Assembly (NCBI GenBank): GCA_033764725.1
Contig: JANRIR010000084.1
Span: forward strand, 124,001 to 188,000
DNA length: 64,000 bases
DNA from: RI-43 sp033764725
GTDB lineage: Bacteria > Pseudomonadota > Alphaproteobacteria > Caulobacterales > Aquidulcibacteraceae
Direction of reading: 5' to 3'
Shown here: one piece after another, positions 26,011 through 35,128 of the stretch
Layout of the letters: each line of letters opens with the position of its first letter
How positions within the stretch are numbered: the first letter of the stretch is position 1
Translations under genes and position numbers: made by a program
Notes under the pieces: model-generated
Seen by the model: the letters and a program-made list of their open reading frames with translations, nothing else
What the model was told of the DNA's origin: nothing
Databases searched by the model: none

Positions 26011-28146
26011 CTAGAAGTCGAAGCTTAGCTCGACGCCGAAGCGCCGATCAGGATTGAGCGTGTTGAGCGTGCCCGGGCCGAACGGATTGAAGAAGGCCTG
26101 TGCGACGATGTATTGTTCGTCGGTCAGATTGGTGGCGAAGGCGCGCAGACGCCATTGCTCCGCTTCCAGCGCGACGCTGGCGTTGACCAGAGAATAGGTC
26201 TGGAATGTGTTCAGATCGCCTACGAAGAACAGCGGTACGCCGTCGAATTCCGGTTCGTTCGCCCTCCAGCTTGCTTGCACCACGAGGTCCAACGCGTCCT
26301 GAACCGGATGGCGATAGACCGCGTTGAGGTTCCAGTTCATGCCGCTGCCGAACAAGATGCCTTTTCCCGCCAGCGGGCCGGAGAAATCGCGCCCGCCGGT
26401 CAACTCGCCGTCGAGCCAGCCGATCCCGCCGGTGATGTCGATGCGCGCCGTCGGGAACAGGCCGAACTCAAACTCGACGCCGTCCGTCTCAGCCTCGCCG
26501 AGATTGTCGACGAAGAATTGGCCAAATGCGTCAGGCTGAAAGGCCTGCAGATCGTCCTGCTTGAGGCGGAAGATCGCGAGGTTGGCGGTGACGCGGCCGT
26601 TCAGCCACGTCGTCTTGGCCCCGAACTCGATGTTTTGCGAGGTCTCCTCGTCAAACGGAAGCCGGCTCAATTCGAAATTCGCGCCGGTGATGCCGGTATT
26701 GTAGCCGCCTGCACGGAAGCCTTCGTTGTAGCGCGCATAGAGATTGACGTTCGCGGTTGGCCGCCATTGCACGCCGGCGCCGAAGGAGGTGTTCTCGAAC
26801 GTCGCGTCATCACGCGCGGGAATGCGCGACGTTTCCGCGCCAGCCGGGTTGTAGACGAGGCGCAGGAAATCAAGTTCTTTGGTGTCGCGATTGTAGCGCC
26901 CGCTGGCGATCAGATCGAGCGTGTCGGTGACGCTGAGCGTCGCTTCGCCGAACGCGGCGACGGAATCCGTCACCACCTCGAACGATGTTTGCGAGCGGGA
27001 GAACGTGCACGCCGAGCCTGCGCAGGTCACGGGCCGCACCAGATTGAACGTTTCGGTGAAGACGTCCACGCCAGCGACCCAGGTGAGCGGCTGGTCTTCC
27101 GGCGACACCCATTGGCCTTCGAGATAGAAGGCGTCGGCGTCTTCGTAACGGCGGATGACCTGCTGGTTGGTCGCGACGGCGCCGCCGTCCTGATCGCCCA
27201 CCGATTCCAGTTTGTAATCGCGATAGCTGGCCAGCAGGCTGAACACGCCGAGATCGGTCGTCCAATCGAGGTTTTGGCTTGCGAACGTGAACGTCTTGTC
27301 CGCCTCGCTCTGCGTATCGGCGACGATGGTGCGTTCGGTTTCGCCTAAGCCCGGCTGCACGCCGATCACTTCAGGCCCCAATTGATTGGAGCGCTCGACC
27401 TGCCATGTGGCGTCGAAGGCGCTGCTCGGGCGCCAGCGCACGCCGATGCGCGCGCCCGAACTCGAATACGTATCGATGTCTTCGCCGAGCGTAACGTTCC
27501 GGAATTGGCCTTCGGTCTGATCGATAAACCAGCCGCTGAAGCGCGCCGCCAGAACGCCCTCGGTGATTGGCGCATTGAACACGCCGCGCGCCTCGACACG
27601 GTCATAGGAGCCGTAGCCGCCCTGGATCATGCCGCCGACGGCGTCGAGGTCTGGCCGCGCATAAATGAAATTGACCGCGCCGCCCACGGCGTTGCGGCCA
27701 TAGAGCCCGCCTTGGGGTCCGCGCAGCACTTCAACACGTTCGAGATCGACGAGATCGGAGAAATTCGTGCGCAGCCCGCCCATATAATGGCCGTTGCGAT
27801 AATAGCCGAAGCCCGGCTCGCTGATGTCCTGGCCGGGCCGCACGCCACGGATCGAGATCGAGGCGTTGATGTTGAAATTGCCCTCCTCGAAGATGGCGTT
27901 TGGCAGAAGCTGCGTAAAGTCGATCGCATTGGTCAGGCGCAGATCGTCGATCGTCTGCGTGTTGAAGGCCGTCACGGCACCGGGCACGTCCTGCAGGTTC
28001 TGCGCGCGGCGGGCGGCGGTGACGACGATCGGCTGCTCGGCGACCGTCTCGGTCTGCGCAGCGCTTTGCGCCCACGCCGCGTCCGACCAGGCGAACGACG
28101 CCAGACCGGCGGCGGCGCATGCGCCAAACAAGCTTGCCTTTTTCAT
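26011..28146 (-). CDS. TonB-dependent outer membrane receptor, copy 1 of the island
   Basis: The 711-residue protein has a signal peptide ending near AWAQS, a TonB-box-like segment PIVVTAARR, a plug domain (about 45-160) with VEVLRGPQGGLYGRNAVGGAVN, and a beta-barrel ending in the outer-membrane C-terminal pattern VELSFDF. Receptors of this type pull scarce substrates across the outer membrane with TonB energy. FxYARPD and the loop composition give no specific ligand. The ATG at 28146 follows GGGGGAAA on the minus strand. The neighbouring operator-like site, TetR gene and hydrolases suggest a peptide substrate rather than iron, but this is inferred from context. Confidence 0.9.
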   Translation of the reverse strand: MKKASLFGACAAAGLASFAWSDAAWAQSAAQTETVAEQPIVVTAARRAQNLQDVPGAVTAFNTQTIDDLRLTNAIDFTQLLPNAIFEEGNFNINASISIRGVRPGQDISEPGFGYYRNGHYMGGLRTNFSDLVDLERVEVLRGPQGGLYGRNAVGGAVNFIYARPDLDAVGGMIQGGYGSYDRVEARGVFNAPITEGVLAARFSGWFIDQTEGQFRNVTLGEDIDTYSSSGARIGVRWRPSSAFDATWQVERSNQLGPEVIGVQPGLGETERTIVADTQSEADKTFTFASQNLDWTTDLGVFSLLASYRDYKLESVGDQDGGAVATNQQVIRRYEDADAFYLEGQWVSPEDQPLTWVAGVDVFTETFNLVRPVTCAGSACTFSRSQTSFEVVTDSVAAFGEATLSVTDTLDLIASGRYNRDTKELDFLRLVYNPAGAETSRIPARDDATFENTSFGAGVQWRPTANVNLYARYNEGFRAGGYNTGITGANFELSRLPFDEETSQNIEFGAKTTWLNGRVTANLAIFRLKQDDLQAFQPDAFGQFFVDNLGEAETDGVEFEFGLFPTARIDITGGIGWLDGELTGGRDFSGPLAGKGILFGSGMNWNLNAVYRHPVQDALDLVVQASWRANEPEFDGVPLFFVGDLNTFQTYSLVNASVALEAEQWRLRAFATNLTDEQYIVAQAFFNPFGPGTLNTLNPDRRFGVELSFDF

Positions 28147-28173
28147 CACTTTCCCCCTGAGACGGCGACGACC

Positions 28174-28199
28174 AAAACATTACGTAATTAGTTTATTTT
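28174..28199 (-). promoter_or_regulatory. Operator-like site 2 (ACATWA-N5-TTAT family)
   Basis: Upstream of the TonB receptor gene. It reads ACATTA-CGTAA-TTAG and contains the perfect palindrome ATTACGTAAT (28179-28188). The hexamer side faces the gene, 30 nt from the start codon. Confidence 0.55.
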
Positions 28200-28260
28200 C
28201 ACAACCGGAAGCTTGGCGCGGCGAGCCCCCTTCGCCCCGACCTGCGCCAAACCTGCGGCA

Positions 28261-28279
28261 GCGCCCAAGCTTTGGGCGC
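28261..28279. terminator. Hairpin downstream of TetR gene, possible terminator
   Basis: Perfect 8-bp arms (GCGCCCAA and TTGGGCGC) with a 3-nt loop lie 64 nt past the TetR stop. No T run follows on the minus strand, so it is at best a weak or Rho-assisted terminator. The rest of 28200-28342 shows nothing recognisable. Confidence 0.35.
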
Positions 28280-28342
28280 AGCAAAACCTTAATGCGCAAT
28301 GTTTTAACTTGCAATGATGGAATAGCGCGCAAAGCGCCGGCC

Positions 28343-29014
28343 TCAGCCGACGGCTTCGCCGCGGGTCAGGGGCAGTTTTCGGGGGTCGGGATCGGCGCCG
28401 GTGACGGCGCGATGCCAGATGACGGCCATGCACTCGGCGGCGCCCTCGGGCGTCGGATTATGCGCCGTCAGTTCCTGCTGGCGCGCCAGGAAGGCGTCGA
28501 CGCACACGCCCTCGAGCGCGGAGGTCATGGCGTGGGCGATCCACAATTCCATGCCGGTCGGCAGGCCGCGGGCCTTGCGCGCCGCCGCAAACATCGCCTC
28601 GAGCCGAGCCCACCATTTGCGCTGATAGCGCGAGAAGGCCGCACGCACCTCCGGATAGGCGGGGTCGAGCGCATAGACGAGCTTCGTCACTTCGATGTTG
28701 GCGATATAGCCACGGATATAAGTCAGGATCATGTGATGGATTTCGGCGTAGAAATCGTCGAATTCCGGCGTCTCGAGCACTTTTGTCTTGAACGACGCGA
28801 TCCATTCGGAGGCGACGTCGATCATCGCCTCTTCTTTGCTGGCGAAGTGAAAATAAAAGCCGCCATGGGTGATGTCGGCCTCTTCGCATATGGCCAAAAG
28901 CGTCACCGCATTGACGCCGTGGCGGGACACCAAGCGGATCACGGCGGCGCGTATGCGCTCGCGCGTTATGTCGCCTTTGGTCTTGGCGCGCGGCGCGGCG
29001 CGCTTCTGTTTCAT
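28343..29014 (-). CDS. TetR family transcriptional regulator, island regulator 1
   Basis: The 223-residue protein has an N-terminal helix-turn-helix at about 12-65. ITRERIRAAVIRLV is followed by TLLAICEEADITHGG and FYFHFASKEEAMID. The recognition region (ITHGGFYFHFASKEEA) closely resembles that of the second island regulator at 37549 (FTIGAFYFHFANKDAA), so both may read the same operators. The C-terminal ligand domain should sense a pathway compound. The ATG at 29014 was chosen because the extension beyond it is low-complexity. It lies 64 nt downstream of the S15 hydrolase gene and may be cotranscribed with it. Confidence 0.85.
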   Translation of the reverse strand: MKQKRAAPRAKTKGDITRERIRAAVIRLVSRHGVNAVTLLAICEEADITHGGFYFHFASKEEAMIDVASEWIASFKTKVLETPEFDDFYAEIHHMILTYIRGYIANIEVTKLVYALDPAYPEVRAAFSRYQRKWWARLEAMFAAARKARGLPTGMELWIAHAMTSALEGVCVDAFLARQQELTAHNPTPEGAAECMAVIWHRAVTGADPDPRKLPLTRGEAVG

Positions 29015-29078
29015 GCTCGCCAAAGGGCGTCTCCTGGCAGGCGATTTGCAGGGGCGTGCGCCCCGTCTGCGGCTCACG

Positions 29079-30878
29079 CTACCACAGGAGGCGCTCCAAT
29101 TCATCGCCCGGCGCGGGGTCTGAATCGACCGGCAGGACGAGCCAAGAGGCGGCGTCGGACTGGGCGAAGAGGCGCCATTCCGGGCGGCCGTCGGCCGGAA
29201 TGCGGGCGAAGGTGTCCTTGTCGGCGCCGGCCAGCGCAAGACGCATGCGCCATCCCGCGGGCACGCGCACCGCGGTGGGGATGAGATTGAACGTCAGCGT
29301 CGCCGGCTCGCCCGGCGTCAGCGGCCACGCGTCCGCGCGCAGAAAACTTCTGTTCGGCGCAAACGGATCGTGCGGCGAGCGCCCGGGATGGATGCGCCGA
29401 TGCACCGCCCGCAGCGCGCCTTCGGTGAGGTAACGCACCTGCCCATCCGGCGCGACCGCTTCGAGATAGGCGATCACCGCGATGTCGGCGTGCGAGGAGG
29501 AAAGCTCGAGCGTCACCTGCGGCGCGCCGACGATTGCGAGCGGCGCATCCAATGGCGCTGCGGTAAAGGTGAGAAGCCGCGCATCGGCGGCGACGCGATC
29601 GCCATAGGCCACGGGTCCGCCGCCCATTGACGTCGTCCAGCGCGTTGCATCGCCGGTTCCCGCCTCGACGTCGACGACATAGACGCACGTCGCCTCGCGC
29701 GCGGTCGGGGCTTCGTCCCGCAACGCGCCATCGGCGTGGAGAAACAGCGTCTGTGGAGAAACCGTGCGCGGGGGCCACACGCGCGTGCGCCGCCACGCGC
29801 CCTCGCCCATCGTGTAATAGATCACGCAGCGGCCAGGGCCAGGGCGCCCCGCGGCGGCGTCGGCGATGTAGCGCAGGATCAGCGCGCGCTGCGCGGCCGG
29901 CGAGGGAACGACCGGCTGCCGCGCATCGTCGAACACATCGGCGCGCGCGGTTGCGCCATGCGTCCAGGGGCCGATCAGGATCGTGTTCGGCGCATCCAGC
30001 GCGGCGAAGCGTGCGAGCGCGCCGGCCGCGGTGGCGGAATCGAGCCAGCCGATCCAATGCAGCATCGGCGTCTGCGCCTGCTCGAGAGCGCGCGCATAGG
30101 TGAAGAGCGGTTTGCGGCGGATGAGCGCGCCGGAATCGTTCACGCCCGCGACATCATCGCGGAATGTCCAGCTGCGGCAAGCGTCGAGATAATATCCGTT
30201 GGCCTCGTGATCGGCGAGCGCATCCGCCAACGCCGTCTCGGCGCCGTCGACGGGCTTGACGCCGCGCGTATCCGCAAAGCCGAGCGCTGCGAAGCGCGTG
30301 CGCAACAGCGCGATGTCGTTGCGGTCGAGCGCGCGTACGAACTGACCCCAGCTGTCGACGAAACCGCGATTAAGCAGCCCCCCTGGAAACAGGATCTGAT
30401 CGAAGAAATCGTAATCGGTGAACTGCGGAACCGCAGCGCACAAGGCCGGGCGCCCGAGGCTTGCGGCCAGCTCCGCGGTGTTGCCGACATAGGAAACGCC
30501 GCCCGTCGCGACGCGCCCGTCGCTCCAGGGCTGCGCGGCGATCCAATCGATGATCTCGCCCATGTCTGCGACCTCATCGTCGGAATATTCCACCAGGCGC
30601 ACGCCGAAGGACGCCCCCGAACCGCGTGCATCGACATGGACGAACGCAAAGCCGGCTTGCGCGACGGCCTCGCCATAGGCGCGCGGCTCCGGGCCATCGC
30701 GCAGCATGGCGCGCCAATAGCGGGTGAACCAGCACAGCGTCGTGACGCGCTCAGCGGTCTCCACGGTGCCGGGCGGCAGCCAGATCTCGACCGCAAGGCG
30801 CACCCCATCGCGCATCGCGACATAGGCGGAGTGGCGCGTGGAGACGGCGGCCGGGTGCGCCTGCGCGTGCGATGTCAT
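29079..30878 (-). CDS. CocE/NonD family hydrolase (peptidase S15, X-Pro dipeptidyl-peptidase fold)
   Basis: The 599-residue alpha/beta hydrolase matches the S15/CocE family, which includes X-Pro dipeptidyl-peptidases, cocaine esterase and alpha-amino-acid ester hydrolases. GGVSYVGNTAELAA holds the nucleophile Ser129 in the G-x-S-Y-x-G pattern. WLDSATAAG supplies the catalytic Asp and GPWTHG the catalytic His. The jelly-roll C-terminal domain with RSFLRADAWPLTPGEP and WRMRLALAG follows. No signal peptide is obvious. Within an island rich in peptidases it could release X-Pro dipeptides or open a lactone or ester in a peptide; the sequence does not choose. GGGGAGGG precedes the ATG on the minus strand. 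Confidence 0.83.
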   Translation of the reverse strand: MTSHAQAHPAAVSTRHSAYVAMRDGVRLAVEIWLPPGTVETAERVTTLCWFTRYWRAMLRDGPEPRAYGEAVAQAGFAFVHVDARGSGASFGVRLVEYSDDEVADMGEIIDWIAAQPWSDGRVATGGVSYVGNTAELAASLGRPALCAAVPQFTDYDFFDQILFPGGLLNRGFVDSWGQFVRALDRNDIALLRTRFAALGFADTRGVKPVDGAETALADALADHEANGYYLDACRSWTFRDDVAGVNDSGALIRRKPLFTYARALEQAQTPMLHWIGWLDSATAAGALARFAALDAPNTILIGPWTHGATARADVFDDARQPVVPSPAAQRALILRYIADAAAGRPGPGRCVIYYTMGEGAWRRTRVWPPRTVSPQTLFLHADGALRDEAPTAREATCVYVVDVEAGTGDATRWTTSMGGGPVAYGDRVAADARLLTFTAAPLDAPLAIVGAPQVTLELSSSHADIAVIAYLEAVAPDGQVRYLTEGALRAVHRRIHPGRSPHDPFAPNRSFLRADAWPLTPGEPATLTFNLIPTAVRVPAGWRMRLALAGADKDTFARIPADGRPEWRLFAQSDAASWLVLPVDSDPAPGDELERLLW

Positions 30879-30920
30879 GCCGAACGCCACCCTCCCCAGC
30901 CGCAGCGGGCGGCCGGCGTC

Positions 30921-30945
30921 AGCATTAGTACATAATGTTTTTGAT
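30921..30945 (-). promoter_or_regulatory. Operator-like site 3 (ACATWA-N5-TTAT family)
   Basis: Between the D-aminoacylase stop and the S15 hydrolase start. CATTA (30923-30927) and TAATG (30933-30937) form a perfect inverted repeat with 5 nt between. The minus strand reads ACATTA-TGTAC-TAAT. It is the only one of the eight with the hexamer side away from the served gene. Confidence 0.5.
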
Positions 30946-30964
30946 GCAAGCCCGCCGCGAAGCG

Positions 30965-32701
30965 CTAATGCAGCGTCTGGCGCCCCCGCACGAGCACGCC
31001 CGGCAAGGCCCCGGTGTGCGCGCCGCCCTCGAACACGGCCACGCCGCGCTTGAACGTGAAATCGTAGCCCGAGGCGTCCTGCATGAGTCGCGTGCCGCCC
31101 GCCGGCAGGTCGGCGACGATGCGCGGCGCGGTGAGCGCCAAACGGTCCAGGTCGATCACATTGATGTCGGCGAGATAGCCGGGCGCAATAACGCCGCGAT
31201 CGAACCAGCCAACATGGCGCGCCGCACGCTGGGTCTGCTGATGGACGACATATTCCAGCGGCAGCCGCGGACCGCGCGTGCGATCCTTGGTCCAATGCGC
31301 CAGCGCGGTGGTGGGGAAAGTGCCGTCGCAGATGAAATTGCAATGCGCGCCGCCGTCGGACAGCCCGAACAGCGCATGCGGCGACGTCATCATCGCGCGC
31401 ACGTCCTCCAGATCGCCATGCGCGTAATTGTTCAGCGGCAGGTAAAACATCACCGCGCCATCGTTCTCGATCAGCCGGTCGTAAGCGTGCTCCAGAACGG
31501 GCTTGCCGAGCCGCGCCGCCTCCGCTGCGAGCGAATGCTCCGGCGTCGGCTCGTAATCCGGCCGCGCGCCGAACGGAAACAGCCGGTGAAACGCCGACAG
31601 CGTGAAGCCGGCAAGGCCGTCCGGCAGGCTTGGCCCGTGCTCCGCAAGAATGCGCGCGCGGCGCGCGGGATCGCGCAGCGCCGTCAGCCGCCCGGCGAGC
31701 GGCAGCTTCGCGATCTCATGATAGGACGGGCACGCCGAAAAGCTGTTGCGCGAGCACATCAAGCCGAGGGTCAGACCGATCGGGCGCGGCGCGACTTGCG
31801 CTTTCACGTCGAGACCCTCGGCGTTCCAGCCAGCGATCGCATCAAGCATTTCACGCCAGCGATCCGGCGCCTGATCCACCTGCTCGACCGTGAACGACAA
31901 CGGCCGGCGCAGCGTGCGGGCGATGGTTCCCAGAAGCGCGATCTCGCGCCTCGCCTGCGCCTCGTCAGTGGTGAGATAAAGGTCGGAGACGAGCTGGAAC
32001 ACGCCAGCGCCGGCGTCGTTGAGGCCCTGCCCGATGCCGGTCAATTCCTCAGCGCTGGCCGTCATGGTGCCGACGAAGTCGCCGCTGCGCGTGCGGTGGA
32101 TCACCGTGCGCGATGTTGCGAACCCGACGGCCCCCGCCTGCACGCCCTCACAGACAGCGCGGCGCATCGCGGCGATCTCGTCGGCGGTCGGACGCTCGGT
32201 ATGGTCGGCGCCGCGCTCGCCCATCACATAAGCGCGCAGCGGCGCATGCGGCACGTGCGCTGCGCAATCGATGGCGAAGCGGCGCGAGGCGAGAAAGTCG
32301 AGATATTGCGGAAACGTCTCCCACGCCCAGGGCAGACCTTCCGCCAAAGCCGTTCCGGGAATGTCCTCGACGCCCTCCAACAGGCCGATCAGCCAATCGT
32401 GCTTGTCCGGCGCCGCGGGCGCAAAGCCGACGCCGCAATTGCCCATCACGACCGAGGTGACGCCATTGGTGGACGAGGGCGCGAGCATGGAATCCCACGT
32501 GGCCTGGCCGTCATAATGGGTGTGCGGGTCAACCCAGCCAGGCGTCACGAGACGTCCGCCGGCGTCGATTTCGCGCCGTGCGCGGCCTTCAACCTTGCCC
32601 ACCGCGACGATGCGCTCGCCCTCGACCGCCAGGTCGCCCGAAAACGGCGCGCCGCCCTGGCCGTCGGCGATCAGGGCGTTCTTGATGATCAGATCGCGCA
32701 T
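30965..32701 (-). CDS. N-acyl-D-amino-acid deacylase-type amidohydrolase
   Basis: The 578-residue metal-dependent hydrolase belongs to the amidohydrolase 3/D-aminoacylase group. TPGWVDPHTHYDGQATWD gives the H-x-H metal ligands and the D-aminoacylase-type WD ending. MGNCGVGFAP holds the cysteine typical of D-aminoacylases. LSDGGAHCNFICD and the C-terminal GYLADINVID complete the fold. The length fits the larger members of the family (about 480-580). Known members remove acyl groups from N-acyl-D-amino acids or cleave D-dipeptides. It is the outermost gene of a minus-strand group with the S15 hydrolase and TetR genes, and lies divergent from the second TonB receptor. Confidence 0.82.
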   Translation of the reverse strand: MRDLIIKNALIADGQGGAPFSGDLAVEGERIVAVGKVEGRARREIDAGGRLVTPGWVDPHTHYDGQATWDSMLAPSSTNGVTSVVMGNCGVGFAPAAPDKHDWLIGLLEGVEDIPGTALAEGLPWAWETFPQYLDFLASRRFAIDCAAHVPHAPLRAYVMGERGADHTERPTADEIAAMRRAVCEGVQAGAVGFATSRTVIHRTRSGDFVGTMTASAEELTGIGQGLNDAGAGVFQLVSDLYLTTDEAQARREIALLGTIARTLRRPLSFTVEQVDQAPDRWREMLDAIAGWNAEGLDVKAQVAPRPIGLTLGLMCSRNSFSACPSYHEIAKLPLAGRLTALRDPARRARILAEHGPSLPDGLAGFTLSAFHRLFPFGARPDYEPTPEHSLAAEAARLGKPVLEHAYDRLIENDGAVMFYLPLNNYAHGDLEDVRAMMTSPHALFGLSDGGAHCNFICDGTFPTTALAHWTKDRTRGPRLPLEYVVHQQTQRAARHVGWFDRGVIAPGYLADINVIDLDRLALTAPRIVADLPAGGTRLMQDASGYDFTFKRGVAVFEGGAHTGALPGVLVRGRQTLH

Positions 32702-32763
32702 GGAGCATCCTTTCCTGACGGCGCAGCCCGCCTCCGGCGCCCGATCGCGCGGGCGGGATCGGC

Positions 32764-32790
32764 TAATTACATAATCATCTTATTTTATTG
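32764..32790 (-). promoter_or_regulatory. Operator-like site 4 (ACATWA-N5-TTAT family)
   Basis: Upstream of the D-aminoacylase-type gene. It reads ACATAA-TCATC-TTAT; ATAA and TTAT are inverted arms around 5 nt (32771-32783). The hexamer side faces the gene, about 65 nt from its start codon. Confidence 0.6.
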
Positions 32791-32883
32791 GACGCCAGGA
32801 TTTTCACCCGCCGCCATCGCGCTGTCGCCCTGTCGCAACGCCCGCGCCCGTCCTCGCCGGCGCGCGCCGAAAAGGCTTGACAT

Positions 32884-32911
32884 AAAACATAAGATAATTT
32901 GCCTATGTTTT
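32884..32911 (+). promoter_or_regulatory. Operator-like site 5 (ACATWA-N5-TTAT family)
   Basis: Upstream of the second TonB receptor gene. AAAACATA (32884-32891) and TATGTTTT (32904-32911) are perfect 8-bp arms around 12 nt. On the minus strand it reads ACATAG-GCAAA-TTAT. A TTGACA box at 32877-32882 abuts it, so it would overlap a promoter. Confidence 0.6.
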
Positions 32912-32950
32912 TTGACGGCCGCCTCCGGCCGACTGCGAGGAGAGCCGGCG

Positions 32951-35065
32951 ATGCTCAGAATCATGCTTTTGGGCGGCGCAGCGCTGGCGGCCGCGGTCTC
33001 GCCCGGCCCGGGCGCCTACGCCCAGGACGGCGCGACGGAAATCATCGTCACCGCGCGCAAGCGCGAAGAGCGCCTCTTCGACGTGCCCGGCCCGGTGAAC
33101 GCCATCGCTGGCGCCCAGATCGAGGCCTTGCGCGTCCAGGACGCGCGCGATCTCTTGACGCTCACGCCCAACGCCTTCCTGCAGGAGAACAACGCCGGCA
33201 CCGCACGCGACATCTCGTTGCGGGGCGTCTCCACGCCCAGCCTGTTCGCCGAGCCCGGCGTCTCGCTGTACGTGGATGACGTCTATTCCAGCGGATTCAT
33301 CTCGTTCCCGACGCAGTTCATCGACGTCGCCCGCATTGAAGTGCTGCGTGGCCCGCAAGGCGCCCTGTATGGCCGAAACGCCGTCGGCGGCGCGGTCAAC
33401 GTCCTGTCCAACGGTCCCGGCGAGGACTTCGAGGCCGCGATCTCAGCCGTCTACGCCAGCAATGATCGCACCGAACTGCAAGGGATCCTCAGCGGCCCCC
33501 TGGGCGCGCGCGCTGGCGTGCGCCTCGCGGCCTGGAGCGCCAACCAGGAGGAAGGCGACTATTTCAATCCCGTCTCGCGCCGCTATCTCGACTCCAGCGA
33601 AACCAGCGGCGCACGCCTGGTGTTCGAGGCCGCGCCCGTCAATGCGCTGAGCCTCAGCCTCATCGCGGAAACCTCCGGCGGCGACATTCCGGGGACCTAT
33701 CTCTATTTCCCGACTGCAGGCGAAACCAAGGAAACCGTGCGCCGCGACACGCATCCTGAAAACGACTATGACGCCACCCGCTTCGTCGCGCGGGCGGATT
33801 ACGAAAGCGAGGCCGGAATCGTTTCGGCGATCCTCGGCTGGCGCGATTATGCGCTCGACGGCCTGGAGGACACCGATCTGTCCGACCAGGCGGCATTCGG
33901 CTCGCCGCTGGCTGCGCTCGGCCAGCAGATCACAACGCGCACGAACGAAAGCGAAAGCACGTTTGCGGAGCTGCGCTGGCTGTCGCCGCAATTCGGCGCG
34001 ACCACAGTGCTCGCGGGCCTGACCTATTTCGACGAAAGCGCAGTGGGCGACATCGCCACCGATCTGCGCGGGGCTTCGCTCGCGTTCACCGGCGGCGCAT
34101 TGCCTGCGGTGCTCGCGATCAACAACGATCAGACCGTCGAATCGCTCGCGGCCTTCGTTGAAGCCACGATGCAGCTCGATCCGACCTGGAGCCTGATTGC
34201 GGCGCTGCGCTACACGCGCGACGAAAAGAGAGTCGACTTCGCCTTCAACCCCTCGCCGCTGCTCGCCGGGTTTGGGCTGTTTCCCTCCACGCTGCGCACC
34301 AGCGACAGCTTTGAGAACGTGTCGCCGGGCGTGACCCTGGCGTGGTCCCCCGGCGAAGACACCCGCGTCTACGCGCGCGTGCAAAGCGGCTTCCGCGCCG
34401 GCGGGTTCAATTTCAATGTCGGCTCGACGGCGAACCTGCCCTACGAGGAGGAAACCTCGATCAATTACGAAATCGGCGCCAAGCAGCGCTTCGCCGACGG
34501 CCGCGGCTTTGTCGGCGCCACCGCGTTCTGGTTGACGCAGGAGGACGTGCTCGTGCCCTTCTTCGATCTGGCGCAGCCGACCGGCCTGCAGGGCTATCTC
34601 GACAATGCCGGCGACGCTGAAACGCTGGGCGTCGAGCTTGAGGCGTCTTGGCGCTTGACTGAAGCGCTCACGATCGGCGGCTCGCTCGGCTATCTCGACG
34701 CGCAATTCACCACCGGCGCGTTGGACGGCAACGATCTGCCGTCCGCGCGCGAATGGACCTACGCATTGACGGTCGCGCTCGACCAGCCGATCAACGACCA
34801 GTGGCGCGTGCTGGCCGACGCCGCCTTGACGCACCGCGCCGATGGATTCCAGGACGCTGCAAACGCGTTCGCCATCAGCGCCGCCGACATTCTCAACGTG
34901 AGCGCAGGGATCGGCTTCGGCCATGCCGAGCTTCGCGCCTTCGCACAGAACGCCTTGAACGACGATTACGACATTGCGTTCGGCGGATTCCGCGCGCCGT
35001 CGGCGACGGGCGTGATCCGCGCCCCGGAAGCGACCTATGGCGTTCGTCTCCGCCTGGCCTATTGA
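32951..35065 (+). CDS. TonB-dependent outer membrane receptor, copy 2 of the island
   Basis: The 704-residue protein has a signal peptide ending near GAYAQD, a TonB-box-like EIIVTARKREE, a plug domain with IEVLRGPQGALYGRNAVGGAVN, and a barrel ending YGVRLRLAY. It is of the same general type as the receptor at 26011-28146 but clearly divergent. Its ATG at 32951 is preceded by GAGGAGAG (32937-32944), and the long in-frame extension upstream of it is antisense to another gene. It is followed at 64 nt by an amidohydrolase gene on the same strand, suggesting uptake of the molecule later cleaved by the island enzymes. Confidence 0.9.
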   Translation: MLRIMLLGGAALAAAVSPGPGAYAQDGATEIIVTARKREERLFDVPGPVNAIAGAQIEALRVQDARDLLTLTPNAFLQENNAGTARDISLRGVSTPSLFAEPGVSLYVDDVYSSGFISFPTQFIDVARIEVLRGPQGALYGRNAVGGAVNVLSNGPGEDFEAAISAVYASNDRTELQGILSGPLGARAGVRLAAWSANQEEGDYFNPVSRRYLDSSETSGARLVFEAAPVNALSLSLIAETSGGDIPGTYLYFPTAGETKETVRRDTHPENDYDATRFVARADYESEAGIVSAILGWRDYALDGLEDTDLSDQAAFGSPLAALGQQITTRTNESESTFAELRWLSPQFGATTVLAGLTYFDESAVGDIATDLRGASLAFTGGALPAVLAINNDQTVESLAAFVEATMQLDPTWSLIAALRYTRDEKRVDFAFNPSPLLAGFGLFPSTLRTSDSFENVSPGVTLAWSPGEDTRVYARVQSGFRAGGFNFNVGSTANLPYEEETSINYEIGAKQRFADGRGFVGATAFWLTQEDVLVPFFDLAQPTGLQGYLDNAGDAETLGVELEASWRLTEALTIGGSLGYLDAQFTTGALDGNDLPSAREWTYALTVALDQPINDQWRVLADAALTHRADGFQDAANAFAISAADILNVSAGIGFGHAELRAFAQNALNDDYDIAFGGFRAPSATGVIRAPEATYGVRLRLAY

Positions 35066-35128
35066 GGGCTTGCGCGCCGCGCGTGGCGAAGCCACGCTGC
35101 ACGCCGTCCGATAGGGAAAGGCTCCGCC

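Noticed and set aside
30935..32950. A 672-codon N-terminal extension of the second TonB receptor
   Set aside because: It runs antisense to the D-aminoacylase gene. The signal peptide begins at the ATG at 32951, which has a good ribosome site.
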